Origin: Candidatus Heimdallarchaeota archaeon
Lineage (GTDB): Archaea > Asgardarchaeota > Heimdallarchaeia > JABLTI01
Length of the DNA stretch: 15,454 nucleotides
Direction: 5' to 3'
Assembly: GCA_030671945.1 (NCBI GenBank)
Contig: DAOVHJ010000016.1
Coordinates: 1-15,454, forward strand
Shown: positions 13,832 to 15,454 of the stretch, piece by piece
Numbering within the stretch: position 1 is the stretch's first letter
How the letters are laid out: the number at the start of each line of letters is the position of its first letter
Notes under the pieces: generated by a model
What the model saw: only the letters and a program-made list of their open reading frames with translations
Told to the model about the DNA's origin: nothing
Database searches by the model: none
Translations under genes and position numbers: made by a program

Positions 13832-14362
13832 TTAATCAAAAGTGATTTGAGGACTTATTGTAGTTGGAGTATCACTTTTTATTGCGATTTTTTCGACCAA
13901 AATCACATCATCAAATATAGGGTTATAGTTTTTGGTTAAAGTATCATAATTAACAATGTTATATTCTTCTGGACCCAAAGCATACAAAACATAGAGAAGG
14001 ACTTCTGATAAATCTTTGAAATATGACCCCTTAACTGTTTGTAGTATATCAAATTTCTCTCCATTTGGTCTTCTAATAAACAATAAACTATTTCCTGTAA
14101 ATGGTCGTTCTCCTTGTCCCTCTTGATAACTAAGCTCGATTTTATCTACAAAACGACCACATTTTGTACAAGTAGGACGTAAATCTCCTCCTCTAAATTT
14201 ACTATAGGCAAGACCCAATTTACATAACGAATACACATCGCAATGATCACAATAATAAGAATCTTGAAGTCTTCTTTCACTAAAACGACTCACTTTTATC
14301 ATTCTATCAAGAGACGGACAACTGAAGCAGGGAGAATCACAGTGTAGAAAGATTTCTTCCAT
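13832..14362 (-). CDS. Cysteine-rich hypothetical protein with N-terminal zinc-finger-like region
   Basis: The 176-residue protein has eight cysteines in its first 68 residues: Cys8, Cys12, Cys15, Cys38, Cys41, Cys47, Cys65 and Cys68. They form HCDSPCFSCP, YCDHCDVYSLC and TCTKCG clusters, enough for two zinc sites; an iron-sulfur site is less likely. The remainder (about 70-176) is a mixed alpha/beta domain without cysteines, membrane segments or a pattern I recognise. The ATG at 14362 is preceded by GGAAGG at about 10-nt spacing, the same kind of site used by the pilin gene. It is cytosolic and could be a nucleic-acid-associated or regulatory protein; that is a guess. It is divergent from the methyltransferase gene. 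Confidence 0.72.
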   Translation of the reverse strand: MEEIFLHCDSPCFSCPSLDRMIKVSRFSERRLQDSYYCDHCDVYSLCKLGLAYSKFRGGDLRPTCTKCGRFVDKIELSYQEGQGERPFTGNSLLFIRRPNGEKFDILQTVKGSYFKDLSEVLLYVLYALGPEEYNIVNYDTLTKNYNPIFDDVILVEKIAIKSDTPTTISPQITFD

Positions 14363-14410
14363 TTTTTTTAATTCCTTCCTTAATTAAGACCCAACTCTTA
14401 GTATAAACGA

Positions 14411-14420
14411 GGGTATATAA
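14411..14420. promoter_or_regulatory. TATA-like element in the divergent Cys-rich/methyltransferase region
   Basis: GGGTATATAATG contains a good TATA-like box readable on both strands. For the minus-strand gene, a second box near 14400-14407 (AGTATAAA read on plus) lies closer to its start. For the methyltransferase it would imply a leader of about 80 nt. Composition-based. Confidence 0.33.
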
Positions 14421-14521
14421 TGATAGAGATTGCAGTATTGTTCTGCCATTTCCTTAAACATGTACTAAATTTGGATAAAATAAATCTTATTAAATCGGTA
14501 AATGCATATTTTTGATTGACA

Positions 14522-15310
14522 ATGATAGATAATTGGCTAAACAAAATCCATCAAATGGATTGTATTAAAGGTATGAATGAAGTTCTCCAAGCTAAATCTA
14601 TAGATGTCATTGTAACTTCTCCTCCGTATAATATCAATGTTGATTATAATAGCTATAATGATAATCGTCCATTTAACGAATACCTTGATTGGATAGAGAG
14701 TATTGCTCAAGGTTGTTCTAGAGTGCTAAAAGATGAGGGATCCTTCTTCTTCAATATAGGTGATCGACCATCTGATGAATTACGTTCACTTACGGTTGCT
14801 CAAAAGATTGCACAACATTTCAAATTACAAAATACCATTCATTGGGTAAAATCTATTGCTATTCCAGAAAAAGACATCAATATTGGTCACTATAAACCTG
14901 TAAATTCTCAACGCTTTCTAAATAATTCTCATGAATATATTTTCCATTTCACAAAACAGGGAGATGTTGAAGTCGATAAATTAGCTGTTGGAGTTCCATA
15001 TGCTGATAAGAGTAATATCGGTCGATGGAAAAAGGCTCAAGAAGATTTACGAGGAAGAGGTAACCAATGGTTTATTCCTTACGAAACAGTTCAAGAGAAG
15101 AAAAAACATCCAGCAATGTTTCCTGTTCAACTTCCTGAAATGTGTATCAAATTACATGGTTTAGCGAAAAGTAAACCACTCATCATACTTGATCCTTTCA
15201 TGGGGGTCGGAACAACGGCTCTTGCGGCAAAAAAACTGGGTTGCAATTACGTTGGATTTGAAATAGACTCAAATTATATTGAATTGGCTTTGGAAGCCTT
15301 GAAAACCTAG
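14522..15310 (+). CDS. Site-specific DNA methyltransferase, beta-class (N4-cytosine or N6-adenine)
   Basis: The 262-residue protein transfers a methyl group from S-adenosylmethionine to an exocyclic amino group in DNA. Motif IV, TSPPYN (32-37, with Ser33-Pro-Pro-Tyr36), comes first; the SAM-binding motif I, DPFMGVGTTALAAKK (224-238), is near the C-terminus. That order defines the beta class. SPPY is frequent in N4-cytosine enzymes, but some N6-adenine enzymes have it too. The variable middle (about 150-200), which should hold target recognition, contains GRWKKAQEDLRGRGNQWFIP. ATG at 14522 is preferred; a TTG six bases upstream is also in frame. No restriction endonuclease gene is seen in the window, so it may be an orphan methylase or have a partner downstream. 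Confidence 0.93.
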   Translation: MIDNWLNKIHQMDCIKGMNEVLQAKSIDVIVTSPPYNINVDYNSYNDNRPFNEYLDWIESIAQGCSRVLKDEGSFFFNIGDRPSDELRSLTVAQKIAQHFKLQNTIHWVKSIAIPEKDINIGHYKPVNSQRFLNNSHEYIFHFTKQGDVEVDKLAVGVPYADKSNIGRWKKAQEDLRGRGNQWFIPYETVQEKKKHPAMFPVQLPEMCIKLHGLAKSKPLIILDPFMGVGTTALAAKKLGCNYVGFEIDSNYIELALEALKT

Positions 15311-15336
15311 TTTTCTTTTTTAAATCAAGTGTTTTT
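15311..15336 (+). terminator. T-rich tracts after the methyltransferase gene
   Basis: TTTTCTTTTTT directly after the stop codon and a second TTTTT at 15332-15336 are suitable U-tract terminators. The second T-run can also pair with the A-run that follows (TTTTT-CTCG-AAAAA). Confidence 0.4.
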
Positions 15337-15370
15337 CTCGAAAAAAGCAGGATATACTTAGTGTGCGATA

Positions 15371-15385
15371 GTCACAACTTGTGAC
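15371..15385. promoter_or_regulatory. 15-bp perfect palindrome GTCACAA-C-TTGTGAC
   Basis: Seven-base arms around one central base form a perfect palindrome downstream of the methyltransferase. A TATA-like GGATATACTTA lies just upstream (about 15350-15360). The spacing suits an operator for a gene beyond the window end; short symmetric sites like this are typical of dimeric regulators. No gene is visible in the last 144 bp. Confidence 0.35.
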
Positions 15386-15454
15386 CTCGACTTGAGTTCT
15401 AAGAAAGTGAATCTGCCTTTTAAATAAGAATAGTATAGTAAACATAAGAACAAA

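Overview
The window reads as a chromosomal piece of an AT-rich archaeon. The evidence is an archaeal type IV prepilin (KRG before the cleavage site, then VSPVIATILLIAL), GGTGA-type ribosome-binding sites before several genes, TATA-like boxes, T-tract terminators, and frequent TTG or GTG starts. The secreted M6-like/CARDB protein, the adhesin-like pilin and the TTG starts recall mesophilic Asgard-type archaea (Heimdall/Gerd-like), but that placement is a low-confidence inference. No rRNA, tRNA, CRISPR array, insertion sequence or integrase is visible.

Layout. Bases 2-1633 are the 3' part of a secreted, C-terminally membrane-anchored M6-peptidase-like protein. It meets tail to tail a minus-strand pair, DinB-like protein and membrane-bound glycerophosphodiester phosphodiesterase (1635-3662). 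A divergent region with two palindromes leads into a full-length cytoplasmic GH2 beta-galactosidase (3813-6986). Next come a 52-residue cysteine-bearing protein (minus strand) and a divergent HxlR-type regulator. Two identical-design palindromes, TACTT-N4-AAGTA, lie between them. A COG1926-like phosphoribosyltransferase follows. A promoter with three end-to-end palindromes precedes an archaeal pilin with a C-terminal jelly-roll-like domain. About 700 bp then lack a convincing gene but hold repeats, a 12-bp hairpin and a T-tract that may mark a non-coding RNA.

From 10.5 kb to the end are a 61-residue coiled-coil-like protein, a RimJ/RimL-type acetyltransferase, a three-TM RipA-like membrane protein tail to tail with a TIR-like (ThsB/MTH538-type) protein, a DUF302 protein, a 2TM/zinc-ribbon protein, a 52-residue zinc-ribbon protein, a cysteine-rich protein and a beta-class DNA methyltransferase.

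How the genes may work together. The best candidate for an undescribed system is the RipA-like membrane protein plus TIR-like protein at 11450-12441, a possible Thoeris-like signal-and-membrane-effector pair. A second self-contained unit is the HxlR regulator with its operators and the small cysteine protein it probably represses. LacZ, the M6-like protein and the lectin-like pilin fit an organism that attaches to and feeds on organic polymers, but nothing links them in an operon. Four convergent gene pairs end within 1-8 nt of each other, some with hairpins or homopolymer tracts across the stop codons, so the gene packing is very tight.
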